From NCBI RefSeq assembly GCF_030506325.1, contig NZ_CP120683.1, positions 5,345,001 through 5,409,000 on the forward strand: 64,000 nt of DNA, written 5' to 3'. The translations under genes were made by a program, and so were the position numbers. This document shows positions 18,679 to 26,442 of the stretch, in pieces; positions within the stretch are counted from its first letter, which is position 1; the number at the start of each line of letters is the position of its first letter. Source of the stretch: Tunicatimonas pelagia (GTDB lineage: Bacteria > Bacteroidota > Bacteroidia > Cytophagales > Cyclobacteriaceae). The notes under the pieces were generated by a model that did not search any database, was not told the origin of the DNA, and saw only the letters and a list, made by a program, of their open reading frames with translations.

Positions 18679-18695
18679 ATGCAAATAAGTTGCAT
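18679..18695 (-). promoter_or_regulatory. Palindromic operator upstream of the Fur/Zur-like gene
   Basis: ATGCAA-ATAAG-TTGCAT is a perfect 6-5-6 inverted repeat centred 28 bp upstream of the regulator ATG. Position, AT-rich centre and dyad symmetry fit a binding site for a Fur-superfamily dimer, giving metal-dependent autorepression of the regulator-receptor operon. A lone ATGCAA half-site is also present at about 18812-18817 before the divergent gene. Confidence 0.55.
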
Positions 18696-18838
18696 TACAA
18701 TATGCCCTTCCTAACCGTGAAAAAGATTATTTTTTGTTTGCTGACGATCCATTTTAGAAAAATTCTGAATAAGCTACCGGAATGAACAAGCCTAAAATAG
18801 GTTAGTTCCTTATGCAAGTTTGAATTGGAAACCCGAGC

Positions 18839-19063
18839 ATGACTCGACTGAAAAAGATTGTGACGGCCTTGCCGGCTTTGGTGATTTTTCTGATGGCCAG
18901 TGCGGTATTGCTTGAAGCTGCTTGCGTTTACGGTTTGGTTCACTCAGTGCTAATGGGTGCAACGGCAGATGTTAGTATCTATTTACTCATTATCATTGTG
19001 CTTGGGGCAATGCTCGCTATCGGACTTATGGTAGGAAATCACTTGGCCAAATCAAAAGAATAA
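18839..19063 (+). CDS. Small two-helix membrane protein
   Basis: A 74-residue protein with two predicted transmembrane helices at about residues 10-36 (ALPALVIFLMASAVLLEAACVYGL) and 46-68, quoted here by their hydrophobic character, with a Lys-rich N-terminus and C-terminus (KSKE). No family is recognised. It lies 14 bp upstream of the high-potential iron-sulfur protein gene and is probably in the same transcript, so a role in electron transfer or in anchoring that protein is an inference. It is divergent from the Fur-family gene. Confidence 0.6.
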   Translation: MTRLKKIVTALPALVIFLMASAVLLEAACVYGLVHSVLMGATADVSIYLLIIIVLGAMLAIGLMVGNHLAKSKE

Positions 19064-19077
19064 AAACCAATAATCTG

Positions 19078-19506
19078 ATGAATATTAAAAAACAAACCCG
19101 AAAGGAATTTCTGGCGGATGTAAGTAAGTTAGGTGCAGCAGTAGTGATCGGAAGTACTTGGCTTAGTGCTTGCTCCGGTCCATCTGACCGAGAGTCGGCT
19201 ACTACGACTGAAGAGCCAGCTACTGAGTCGGAGCCTGTAGTAGCAGAGAAGGAGCCGGTTCCTACCCAATTGGAAGCCGATGCCTGCGATGATCTATCGG
19301 GCTTAACCGAACAGGAGATTGCCATGCGAGAGCAACTGAAATACGTAGCCCAGAGTGAGAAAGAAGGGCAAGTTTGTACGAACTGCCGTTTTTGGCAACC
19401 AACTGAGCAAGAAGGAACCTGCGGTGGCTGCCAACTGATAAAAGGTCCAATTCACCCGAACGGCTGGTGCCAGTCGTGGGTGGCAATGCCCGCCGATGCT
19501 TCTTAG
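19078..19506 (+). CDS. High-potential iron-sulfur protein (HiPIP)-like lipoprotein
   Basis: A 142-residue exported protein. The start 'TRKEFLADVSKLGAAVVIG' looks like a Tat-type signal with a single Arg-Lys pair, and LSAC at residues 29-32 is a lipobox, so it may be lipid-anchored. After an acidic Thr/Glu/Pro-rich linker (about 36-66), the C-terminal 45 residues carry the HiPIP pattern: C100-x2-C103, 'GGCQLIKG' (C118) and 'GWCQSW' (C131), the four ligands of one [4Fe-4S] cluster. C115 is an extra cysteine. HiPIPs shuttle electrons in the periplasm at high potential. Such proteins are best known from phototrophs; here the partner is unknown. Confidence 0.82.
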   Translation: MNIKKQTRKEFLADVSKLGAAVVIGSTWLSACSGPSDRESATTTEEPATESEPVVAEKEPVPTQLEADACDDLSGLTEQEIAMREQLKYVAQSEKEGQVCTNCRFWQPTEQEGTCGGCQLIKGPIHPNGWCQSWVAMPADAS

Positions 19507-19515
19507 AAGAATAAG

Positions 19516-19899
19516 CTACCGAATGCTGATCGGGTTTTTACTTTCATCAATGGCTACTAGGGTAAACTGACCACCGATAGCTTTTTCCCGATCTTCGGAG
19601 TACATCTGCTCAATGTAAATATCAACCTGCACCTTCAGGCTGGTATTGCCCACCTGAGCAACCGTGCCCACTAGCTCAATAATGGTACCCGCCGGAATGG
19701 GTCGCGTAAAATTGATTGCATCGCTACTAACGGTAACCATTCGCTGTCGGCTGTACCGAGTGGCCGCAATAAAGGCTACTTCATCCATAAGTTGCAGGGC
19801 TGTTCCGCCGAATAGCGTATCGTAGTGATTGGTAGTGCTTGGAAATACTGCTTTGAAAATGCGGGTTTCGGATTGCTTAACGCGCTCTTCTCGGCTCAT
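19516..19899 (-). CDS. Hotdog-fold acyl-CoA thioesterase (YciA-like)
   Basis: A 127-residue single hotdog-domain protein of the acyl-CoA thioesterase II/YciA type. The conserved segment is 'NHYDTLFGGTALQLMDEVAF' with the catalytic Asp after the GG..L..MD motif, followed by 'VTVSSDAINFTRPIPAG' and 'AIGGQFTLVAID'. It would hydrolyse acyl-CoA esters in the cytosol. It overlaps the upstream PAS-protein gene by 4 bp (ATGA type), so the two are co-transcribed and translationally coupled. Confidence 0.9.
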   Translation of the reverse strand: MSREERVKQSETRIFKAVFPSTTNHYDTLFGGTALQLMDEVAFIAATRYSRQRMVTVSSDAINFTRPIPAGTIIELVGTVAQVGNTSLKVQVDIYIEQMYSEDREKAIGGQFTLVAIDESKNPISIR

Positions 19900-20378
19900 G
19901 CCACTTCCTTTTCTAAGGCTAAGAAATGTTGTAAAGCACCGTCGGAGTCTTTCATCGGAAAAATGCTCAGATGACAGCGGTACGGCTCACCGCTACGGCG
20001 GTAGTTAACGATAACCTCCTGGAATGGTTCCGCAACCTTTAGTTTTGTCCGAATGCGGGTTTTGCTTTCATTTGAGGTAGCTTTGCCCTGAAGTATTCGG
20101 GGTTTTCGGTGAATAACCGACTGAGGTGAGTAACCAGTCATGGTAATAAATCCCTCACTCACCCACTGAATTGACTGCTGCGGATCAGTCAATACTAATG
20201 CTTCGTAGGATTGATCCAGCAGGGAAGCCAAATCCACATTCCAGCGATACGTGCGTTGGAACTGACCTAGCATTTTCCAGTCAGCCGATGAGAATGGCTG
20301 AGAGGAGAGGTTTTGCTGCCAAAGGTATACGTCAGCACAATGGATGGGAAATTGTTTGGATAAAGGTGACTTATTCAT
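19896..20378 (-). CDS. PAS-domain protein, LOV-like without the photoactive cysteine
   Basis: A 160-residue protein made almost only of one PAS domain (about residues 52-158) after a helical N-terminus. The sequence 'GYSPQSVIHRKPRILQG' aligns with the LOV motif GxNCRFLQG, but the flavin-adduct cysteine is replaced by proline, so LOV photochemistry is not expected. The later 'YRRSGEPYRCHLSIFPMKDS' and 'HFLALEKEV' are standard PAS strands. It might sense redox state or a ligand and act through protein contacts, since no output domain is present. It overlaps the thioesterase gene by 4 bp. Confidence 0.8.
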   Translation of the reverse strand: MNKSPLSKQFPIHCADVYLWQQNLSSQPFSSADWKMLGQFQRTYRWNVDLASLLDQSYEALVLTDPQQSIQWVSEGFITMTGYSPQSVIHRKPRILQGKATSNESKTRIRTKLKVAEPFQEVIVNYRRSGEPYRCHLSIFPMKDSDGALQHFLALEKEVA

Positions 20379-20403
20379 AATAACATCTAAAGTAAGAAAA
20401 TAA

Positions 20404-20427
20404 GCTCAGCCAAGTTAATGACTGAGC
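20404..20427 (-). terminator. Probable intrinsic terminator of metE
   Basis: On the minus strand, 8 bp after the metE stop, GCTCAG and CTGAGC form a 6-bp stem with a 12-nt loop, followed by TTATTTTCTT. The short stem makes it moderately convincing. Confidence 0.5.
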
Positions 20428-20434
20428 GTAATTA

Positions 20435-22780
20435 TTAAACAGGTTCACTGATTGACTGACGTAGTTGCTGAGCAGCGGAGACCATTGCCTCTAGTGCATG
20501 CTTCGTCTCGTTCCACCCGCGGGTCTTCAGTCCGCAGTCAGGGTTCACCCATAACTGGCTAGCTGGCAGTACTGCTTGGGCCTTTTCCAACAACTGCACA
20601 ATCTCCGTCTCGGAAGGTACCCGAGGTGAGTGGATGTCGTACACCCCGGGTCCAATATCATTGGGATACTGAAAATCAGCAAAAGTGTCGAGTAACTCCA
20701 TCTGCGACCGTGAGCACTCAATGGTAATTACGTCGGCATCCAAAGCTGCAATGCTCTCAATAATATCATTGAACTCCGAATAGCACATATGGGTATGAAT
20801 CTGAGTTTCATCGCTCACACTACTGGTAGCCAAGCGGAATGTCTGCACTGCCCAGCGTAAATACTCACCCCAATCTGCTTGATGCAGTGGTAAGCCTTCC
20901 CGTAAGGCAGGTTCATCAACCTGAATTACCCGAATGCCTGCTTGCTCCAAGTCCGTTACCTCATCTCGGATGGCGAGGGCAATCTGAGTGCAGGTAGTAG
21001 CGCGGGGCTGGTCATCCCGCACGAACGACCACTGTAAAATGGTGACTGGCCCAGTGAGCATTCCCTTTACCAAACGTGGGGTGAGCGACTGGGCGTAGGT
21101 TGTCCACTCCACAGTCATCGGGGTAGGGCGCAATACATCGCCGTAGATAATGGGTGGCTTTACACAGCGGGAGCCGTAGCTCTGCACCCAACCTAACTCG
21201 GTAAAAGCAAAGCCCTCGAGCTGTTCGCCGAAGTGCTCTACCATATCGTTACGCTCAAATTCACCGTGAACCAGCACGTCTAAGCCCACATCTTCTTGCC
21301 AGCGAATAGCTCGCTCGGTTTCCTGATGAAGAAAGCTGAGATACTGCTCTTCTGTAATCTCATTTTTCTTAAACTTCGCCCGTTGCTGTCGTACTTCCTT
21401 CGTTTGCGGAAATGAACCAATAGTCGTAGTTGGAAACTGCGGTAAGTTGAGGCTTTGCTGCTGTACCTTACGGTGGGCAAAGGGAGACTGACGTTGGGCA
21501 TCGGCTTCAGTAACTGTTGCCATTCGTTGCTGCACCTCAGTTCGGTGAACGAGTGGTGAGTCCCGTCGGGTTTGGATTGCCCGCTGGTTCTCCTGATACG
21601 CTGGCTGTTGGGTGCGATCCTCAATTTGCGCTAATTGACTCAGCGTAACTACCTCAGTAAGTTTTTGCTTAGCAAAGGCCAGCCAGGGGCGAATAGAGCT
21701 AATTTTTGAGGTACCGCTTTCCGAATTTAGATCAGCCGGCGCGTGTAGCAGGGAGCAGGAGGGAGCAATCATCACCCGCTCAGTGCCGATACGATTGGTT
21801 GTCTGCCGGATTGGTTGCAACGATTGTTCGTAATCGTTCTTCCAGATGTTACGCCCATCCACTACACCTAACGATAGGGTGGTTTTCTCCGGTAATTTTC
21901 CTGAATCAAGAATATCGTCGAGCTGGGACGGACAGCGAACCAGATCGAGGTGCAGCGTATGAACGGGTAGCGAAAGGGCGGTAGAAAGATTATCGCCGTA
22001 GCAGTCAAAGTAATTAGCCAGAATAATCTTCAACTGCGGAAATTTTTGCTGAAAACTTTGGTAAGCAACCTGCAACGCTTGTCGTTCCCGCTCGGATAAA
22101 TTGTTAGCCAAACAAGGCTCATCCAACTGAACGTAAACTGCGCCCGCTTCCACTAGCGATTTAAGAATTTGATGGTACACTGGCAATAGCCGATCGAGGA
22201 GTTCTACTCGGTGAAAATCACCTTCTTTTTCTTTACCTAACCATAGGTAGGTTACTGGCCCGATGATAACAGGCTTAGTAACGATTCCCATTGCTTGCGC
22301 TTCGTTAAACTCGTCCAGAATTTTGGTAGAAGTTAACTGGAACGTCTGGTCTCGCTGAAATTCTGGGACAATAAAGTGATAGTTGGTATCAAACCACTTG
22401 GTCATTTCCATCGCCGTAATATCGAGGTCATCCCGTTGGTAGCCTCGTGCCATAGCAAAGTACAAGTCCAGATCAGTTATTTCTTCTCTACCCTGAAGAG
22501 GAGCGTAACGTTCGGGAACAGCCCCCACTGCTAGCGTCATATCCAGTACTTGGTCGTAGAACGAAAAGTCGTTACTGGGAATCAGGTCAATACCGGCTTC
22601 TTGCTGGAGTTGCCAATGCTGGTGCCGCAGGGTGCGGGCGGTGCTCTGAAGTTCGTCATTCGTAATTCTGCCCGCCCAGTATCGCTCACAGGCGCGTTTG
22701 AGTTGGCGGTGACTGCCCATACGTGGGTAGCCCAAATTGTGCGTTTTCATGCTAAAGCTTTTAAGAAATAAAACATTCAT
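20435..22780 (-). CDS. metE: Cobalamin-independent methionine synthase MetE
   Basis: This 781-codon gene encodes 5-methyltetrahydropteroyltriglutamate-homocysteine methyltransferase, which makes methionine without vitamin B12. The N-terminal domain starts 'HNLGYPRMGSHRQLKRA'; the C-terminal catalytic domain has 'TTIGSFPQTKEVR', 'VHGEFERNDMVEHF', the zinc ligands in 'IHTHMCYSEF' (His, Cys), a Glu in 'ITIECSRS' and Cys in 'VNPDCGLKTR'. The start at 22780 is chosen because AAGGAGC lies 6 nt upstream; the in-frame ATG at 22750 (MKTHNLG) would also fit family length. A hairpin covers the ribosome-binding site (22751-22795), and a cobalamin riboswitch precedes the gene (22965-23161), so expression should fall when B12 is available. 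Confidence 0.96.
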   Translation of the reverse strand: MNVLFLKSFSMKTHNLGYPRMGSHRQLKRACERYWAGRITNDELQSTARTLRHQHWQLQQEAGIDLIPSNDFSFYDQVLDMTLAVGAVPERYAPLQGREEITDLDLYFAMARGYQRDDLDITAMEMTKWFDTNYHFIVPEFQRDQTFQLTSTKILDEFNEAQAMGIVTKPVIIGPVTYLWLGKEKEGDFHRVELLDRLLPVYHQILKSLVEAGAVYVQLDEPCLANNLSERERQALQVAYQSFQQKFPQLKIILANYFDCYGDNLSTALSLPVHTLHLDLVRCPSQLDDILDSGKLPEKTTLSLGVVDGRNIWKNDYEQSLQPIRQTTNRIGTERVMIAPSCSLLHAPADLNSESGTSKISSIRPWLAFAKQKLTEVVTLSQLAQIEDRTQQPAYQENQRAIQTRRDSPLVHRTEVQQRMATVTEADAQRQSPFAHRKVQQQSLNLPQFPTTTIGSFPQTKEVRQQRAKFKKNEITEEQYLSFLHQETERAIRWQEDVGLDVLVHGEFERNDMVEHFGEQLEGFAFTELGWVQSYGSRCVKPPIIYGDVLRPTPMTVEWTTYAQSLTPRLVKGMLTGPVTILQWSFVRDDQPRATTCTQIALAIRDEVTDLEQAGIRVIQVDEPALREGLPLHQADWGEYLRWAVQTFRLATSSVSDETQIHTHMCYSEFNDIIESIAALDADVITIECSRSQMELLDTFADFQYPNDIGPGVYDIHSPRVPSETEIVQLLEKAQAVLPASQLWVNPDCGLKTRGWNETKHALEAMVSAAQQLRQSISEPV

Positions 22781-22795
22781 TAAAAGCTCCTTAGC
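22751..22795 (-). promoter_or_regulatory. Hairpin that covers the metE ribosome-binding site
   Basis: On the minus strand GCTAAGGAGCTTTTAA (22795-22780) can pair with TTAAAAGCTTTAGC (22764-22751): 8 bp plus 5 bp separated by a small internal loop, with a 15-nt apical loop. The stem contains the AAGGAGC ribosome-binding site and reaches the A of the ATG at 22780. It could act as the expression platform of the riboswitch or as a separate translational brake; the second in-frame ATG (22750) lies just after it. Confidence 0.5.
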
Positions 22796-22964
22796 TCAAC
22801 TTCACCGGACTTTAGAAATATCGTGGAGAACAGCACCAACAGTGAGAAAAGGGCATACCTTTTCTGATCGGCAACCCGCCGTAGGAGTGGTTAGCTGATC
22901 TGACGACGCTTCGTGAACGCGAAAGCACGGTCAAATTCCCTTCCGGCACCAAGCCGGGAATGGG

Positions 22965-23161
22965 AACGATAGCGGCAGGTCTCCTGGCTGTATCCGACCC
23001 TGCTTCGCCTTCTCATCCACCTCAGGTGGGCAATGGCATTATGAAGCTTGGCATAACTATCTGCTCGTAGTTGGGCAGATCGGACTCACAGTTGCGCGTC
23101 AGCTCGCGATTTACACGCGATTCCCTATTATCCTTGCCTTTCGTTGAGGACCATTATCGTT
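22965..23161 (-). ncRNA. Cobalamin (B12) riboswitch aptamer upstream of metE
   Basis: Read on the minus strand, the segment shows the conserved cobalamin aptamer parts in order: the closing stem AACGATA (23155-23161) with TATCGTT (22965-22971), AATAGGGAATCGCG, GAGCTGACGCGCAACTGTGA (the second conserved core), the hairpins of the central region (TGCCCAACTACGAGCAGATA and CCCACCTGAGGTGG), and the B12 box AGCCAGGAGACCTGCC (22974-22989). Downstream a strong stem (ATTCCC-CCGGC type, around 22934-22961) and the hairpin at 22751-22795 may form the expression platform. Adenosyl- or methylcobalamin binding would be expected to switch off metE. Confidence 0.93.
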
Positions 23162-23307
23162 TTGATAAAGAAATTAAGTAAAGAACTTATTAATCGTGAA
23201 GGTACAGGATAAAGTGCATAATAGAAAATAGAGTATACCCTTCGTAGGATTAAGATATATAGTATTTACGTAACTGCTTGTATGGTGCGCCGTCAGGAGC
23301 ATAGATA

Positions 23308-23886
23308 TCATAACCTGTGTTGGCGGTAATATTCTTTCAATCTTTGGTGGGCTACTTTGATATGGAAAGGTTTCATTAATCCCTCTTTTCTTTTTGTCCA
23401 ACTCCTAATCTGCTCTGTTATCTTCTCAGTATCTTCTATTTTTTCTTGTTGAAAGATAAAATCAACAGTTGCAAGCAATTCTAACCCGTAGGGAGATTCA
23501 AATCCTTCAATTAGGCTTTGAACTTCATCTAACCTATAACTCTGCTCTGTTGTTAAGTTTGACTCATTGTAAGCTATCACCTATTAACTTAACCGATTCT
23601 TTCATTCCAATTTCAATGAACTCGATCTTAGATCGTCCCCTCCAATGTTTTTTTTAGGAAAATTCACAATATACTTTGGGCTTAAACACCCCGTATTGGT
23701 TATCAGCAAGTCACCGATATCAAATTTATTATCTTCACAAAGTTTTTTGTATATCTTAAAGTTCTGTGGGAATGCCTTTTTGAATGACAAAGCAAGGCCT
23801 TTACCCATTACACCTACGGTATTTACGGTATTGACTAAAGCCTCAACATCAGCTTGGATTATATCCCCATTCGTATAACGGATCAT
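23308..23886 (-). pseudogene. darG: darG antitoxin relic (macrodomain plus C-terminal piece)
   Basis: This is a broken DarG, the antitoxin that removes ADP-ribose from thymidine in DNA. The start 'IRYTNGDIIQADVEALVNTVNTVG' (key residues GDI, VNTVN, GVMGKGLA) is a typical DarG macrodomain. At an A8 tract (plus coordinates 23648-23655) the frame is lost; reading one frame over restores 'KHWRGRSKIEFIEIGMKESV'. After that a second disruption near 23570 jumps directly to the C-terminal part 'LIEGFESPYGLELLATVDF' and 'IKVAHQRLKEY', which in full-length DarG lies about 150 residues further on. So there is a one-base loss in the A tract and a large internal deletion. The gene follows darT by 1 bp, the normal order. 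Confidence 0.8.
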
Positions 23887-23887
23887 A

Positions 23888-24296
23888 TCAATAGTAGAAA
23901 TTAGGTTTTACAATAACACTACAGGTAAAGTTATACTCTGCAAATTTAGTTAAAGCTGTACGTTTTGCTGCTTCACTGTGAACTATAACTCCTATCAAAG
24001 CAGATAAGGGCAACTCTTTGAAAACAAGAAATTCTGCCTGTTTCCTTTTGAATTGCGTATAGCATTGGTGACCTTGCTCCGAAATAGAATGACACATAAT
24101 CTGTAAAATTCCCTTTTGGTTCGATATTAATTTTCTTTGAACTCCTGCTGCCAATTAGAGTTGTATCACCAATTCCTATATAATTTGGATCGCAATAAGT
24201 ATGATTAGGGCAAGTCAATTTACCCGATTCCAGAATGAAATTTAGATTATCTATGTGAGGGATTCTGTATAAATATATTCTATCGGGTCTTGCCAT
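23888..24296 (-). pseudogene. darT: darT toxin relic (DNA ADP-ribosyltransferase)
   Basis: The 5' part encodes the DarT N-terminus: 'RPDRIYLYRIPHIDNLNFIL', 'GIGDTTLIGSR' and the NAD-binding region 'VSFYFGARSPMLYAIQ'. The sequence then passes, at about 24060, straight into the C-terminal part in another frame: 'KRKQAEFLVFKELPLSALI' and the ending 'VIVKPNFYY'. Normal DarT has about 75-80 more residues between these parts, so an out-of-frame internal deletion has occurred. The catalytic Glu of QAEF is therefore not translated in frame with the start. Active DarT modifies thymidine in single-stranded DNA in toxin-antitoxin and phage-defence roles; this copy should be inactive. Confidence 0.82.
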
Positions 24297-24458
24297 TTTG
24301 CGCTGTAGCTATTTATTACTACTGTCAATGTTTAGATAAAATCTATATACACCTTGTATCTGTTACATTAAACTTTATTCTGATAATTATTTACCCCGAG
24401 GTTCGTGACACCACGAACCTTAGAAGTTTATCGGAATATCCTCTATTGTTGGCACTAG

Positions 24459-25682
24459 CTACACTTTATACTTCTTCACCAGCGTAGCGTCGGGATCCAT
24501 GCCTAGTCCGGGTTCGCTGGGGGCAGCGATGTGTCCGTCTTTGATGGGAAACGCCGTAAGGGCTGGGTTGAAATCACGGGCTTTGGCGGGGTAGGTTTCT
24601 AGAATCAGCGCATTCGAGATAGAAGCTACTGCATGAACGTTCATATGGGCAAAGCCGTGCGGGGCTACCGGAATATGGTAGGCTGAGCAAAGAGCAGCAA
24701 TCTTGTGCATTTCGGTGAGTCCGCCCCCCTTAATGGTATCGATGTTAATAATATCGCAGGAGTGGTTTTCCACCAAGTCACGGGCACCCCAGCGAGTATA
24801 TTCGTTCTCACCGGCTACTACCGGAATATCCAATTCTTTCCGTACCTCAGCATTCCCTCGCCAGTCGTCGGGGGCTACCGGCTCTTCAAACCAGTACAAG
24901 TCTAAATCCTCTACCATGCGTCCGTAGCGAATCGCTTCGTAAGCGGAAGCATAGCCGTTATTGGCATCGACCATTACGCGCGCACTATCGCCTAGGGCAT
25001 TCACCACCGCGCGGGTACGTTCGGCATCGGCTTTCGCATCTAAGTAGCCAATCTTCATTTTCACTACTTTATATCCCTCGGCTACGTAGCCCTCCATTTC
25101 TTTTACCAATTCGGGAATGCCTTTTCCTTCGGCGTAATAGCCTCCCGCAGCGTACACCGGAATTTGCTCCCGAAACGTGCCCAGTACTTTGTGTACGGGT
25201 AACCCGAGTGCTTTGCCCACAATATCCCACACACAAAGATCAACACTACCAATAGCATGGATCTCTTTACCTTTAGCCACTGGCTTACGGTTGTGGAAGA
25301 ACATATGATGCCATACCTGCTCGGTATTCATCAGGTTTAGTCCCTTAATTTTTTTAATGAAACTAAGCACATCTTTATCTGAGCCTTTGGTAACCGCGTA
25401 ACCGGTAATGCCTTCGTTGGTTGTAATTTTCAAGAAGGTGGTAGACGGATAGCTACCTCCAGATTCTTTAATGGCGTTCCAGGTGCGCGGGGTTTTCTTA
25501 TCAAATTTCAGTTTGATGATTTCGGCATCTTCTATCGTAATAAACCGGAGGGCATCTTGCACTGATGATTGTTGATGTGGTGCAGTAGGTTGTAGCCATC
25601 GTTCTCCCGCTACTAGCGGGGCGGAGGTCAGAGCAGTTATTCCGGCAGTGGCCGTTTTAATAAAGTTTCGTCTTGCTTTCAT
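24459..25682 (-). CDS. Exported mandelate racemase/muconate lactonizing enzyme-family protein
   Basis: A 407-residue enolase-superfamily enzyme with a Tat signal (RRNFIKTA at residues 4-11, then a hydrophobic stretch ending near APLVAG), so it is probably folded before export. The capping domain is followed by the barrel with the base pair 'VVKMKIG' (Lys-x-Lys), metal ligands in 'VMVDANNGY' (Asp), 'YWFEEP' (Glu) and 'VVAGENEYTR' (Glu), and 'APHGFAHMN' in the position of the His general base. This pattern belongs to acid-sugar dehydratases or related racemases. The substrate is unknown. It is divergent from the next gene with a 66-bp gap. Confidence 0.9.
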   Translation of the reverse strand: MKARRNFIKTATAGITALTSAPLVAGERWLQPTAPHQQSSVQDALRFITIEDAEIIKLKFDKKTPRTWNAIKESGGSYPSTTFLKITTNEGITGYAVTKGSDKDVLSFIKKIKGLNLMNTEQVWHHMFFHNRKPVAKGKEIHAIGSVDLCVWDIVGKALGLPVHKVLGTFREQIPVYAAGGYYAEGKGIPELVKEMEGYVAEGYKVVKMKIGYLDAKADAERTRAVVNALGDSARVMVDANNGYASAYEAIRYGRMVEDLDLYWFEEPVAPDDWRGNAEVRKELDIPVVAGENEYTRWGARDLVENHSCDIINIDTIKGGGLTEMHKIAALCSAYHIPVAPHGFAHMNVHAVASISNALILETYPAKARDFNPALTAFPIKDGHIAAPSEPGLGMDPDATLVKKYKV

Positions 25683-25748
25683 AAGGGGAAATTTACGAAT
25701 AATTCGATTCTAGAAAAAAACAACACCTAATGCTTGTAGCCTTCACCT

Positions 25749-26165
25749 TTGGCTCCTACCTTCGTCAGTAAGTTGAGAAGCTGGATACCCCATATTGCCT
25801 TAAGTCTGTGTGCTCTGATGAGCCTAAACGTTCTGGCTATTCCCTTAACATATTTAGATTTTAAGCTACGGCAGGATTACTACGCTAACGTACTGTGTCA
25901 AAATCAGGATCAGCCTATTGCGGTTTGCGGCGGGCGCTGTTTTGTTGACAAACAGGTAGCTATGATGCAGGCCGAGGCTCCATCTTCCTCGGATGCTAAT
26001 CTACCCGCGCCTACTTTAGAAATTGATTTATCGGTGTACGTAGTAGTTCAACTACTGCATCTTTCATCGGATCAGTATCTGTCCGAGTCTTCCATCCACT
26101 TGGATAGGTTCGTTTTCTTTTCTTCCGGTTATCCGGTATCTATTTTTCATCCACCCCAAGGATAG
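25749..26165 (+). CDS. Small Cys-containing membrane or exported protein near metal cluster
   Basis: A 138-residue protein with a TTG start. Residues 8-33 form one hydrophobic helix (signal or anchor). The following 'YYANVLCQNQDQPIAVCGGR' then CFVDKQ resembles a Bacteroidota family with a C-x(8-10)-C-x-G-x-C pattern, often found near copper- or MbnP-related genes, and could bind a metal. A second hydrophobic stretch (YVVVQLLHL) lies near residue 100. The function is unknown. It precedes the MbnP-like gene by 277 bp, so co-regulation is possible but co-transcription is not certain. Confidence 0.6.
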   Translation: MAPTFVSKLRSWIPHIALSLCALMSLNVLAIPLTYLDFKLRQDYYANVLCQNQDQPIAVCGGRCFVDKQVAMMQAEAPSSSDANLPAPTLEIDLSVYVVVQLLHLSSDQYLSESSIHLDRFVFFSSGYPVSIFHPPQG

Positions 26166-26423
26166 CCGATTCTTTTCTATCTACTTTCTTAGTGAGTCAA
26201 AATGGGTAATCGACTAATAATTGTTCTTTAGTCCGTATTGCTACGGGTATTTTGCGACGATTAGCATCCGTATGCTGAAACAATGCGCTCGGTAATAATA
26301 ACTACAAGAGCTTGTCGCCTTACCTAGCTTTCGCCAGGAAGTAGTCTTCTTCTATTATCTATAACTCTATTCTTTGGTGAGTAACAGTCAATGGCCTTAC
26401 TGATCTGCGACACATTATTCGTC

Positions 26424-26442
26424 AATAATCATAATCATTACC
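26424..26442 (+). promoter_or_regulatory. Fur-box-like sequence at the mbnP-like start
   Basis: AATAATCATAATCATTACC matches 16 of 19 positions of the classical Fur box GATAATGATAATCATTATC and ends directly before the ATG at 26443. A repressor there could block initiation. The surrounding DNA is AT-rich, and Bacteroidota Fur sites are poorly defined, so this is a weak call. Confidence 0.3.

Noticed and set aside
18394-18684. 96-codon frame overlapping the Fur-family gene in another frame
   Set aside because: The Fur frame has full family motifs, so this one is a shadow.
23648-23655. Programmed frameshift at the A8 tract of darG
   Set aside because: The gene also has a second frame break and a large deletion downstream, so a programmed shift would not restore a full antitoxin.
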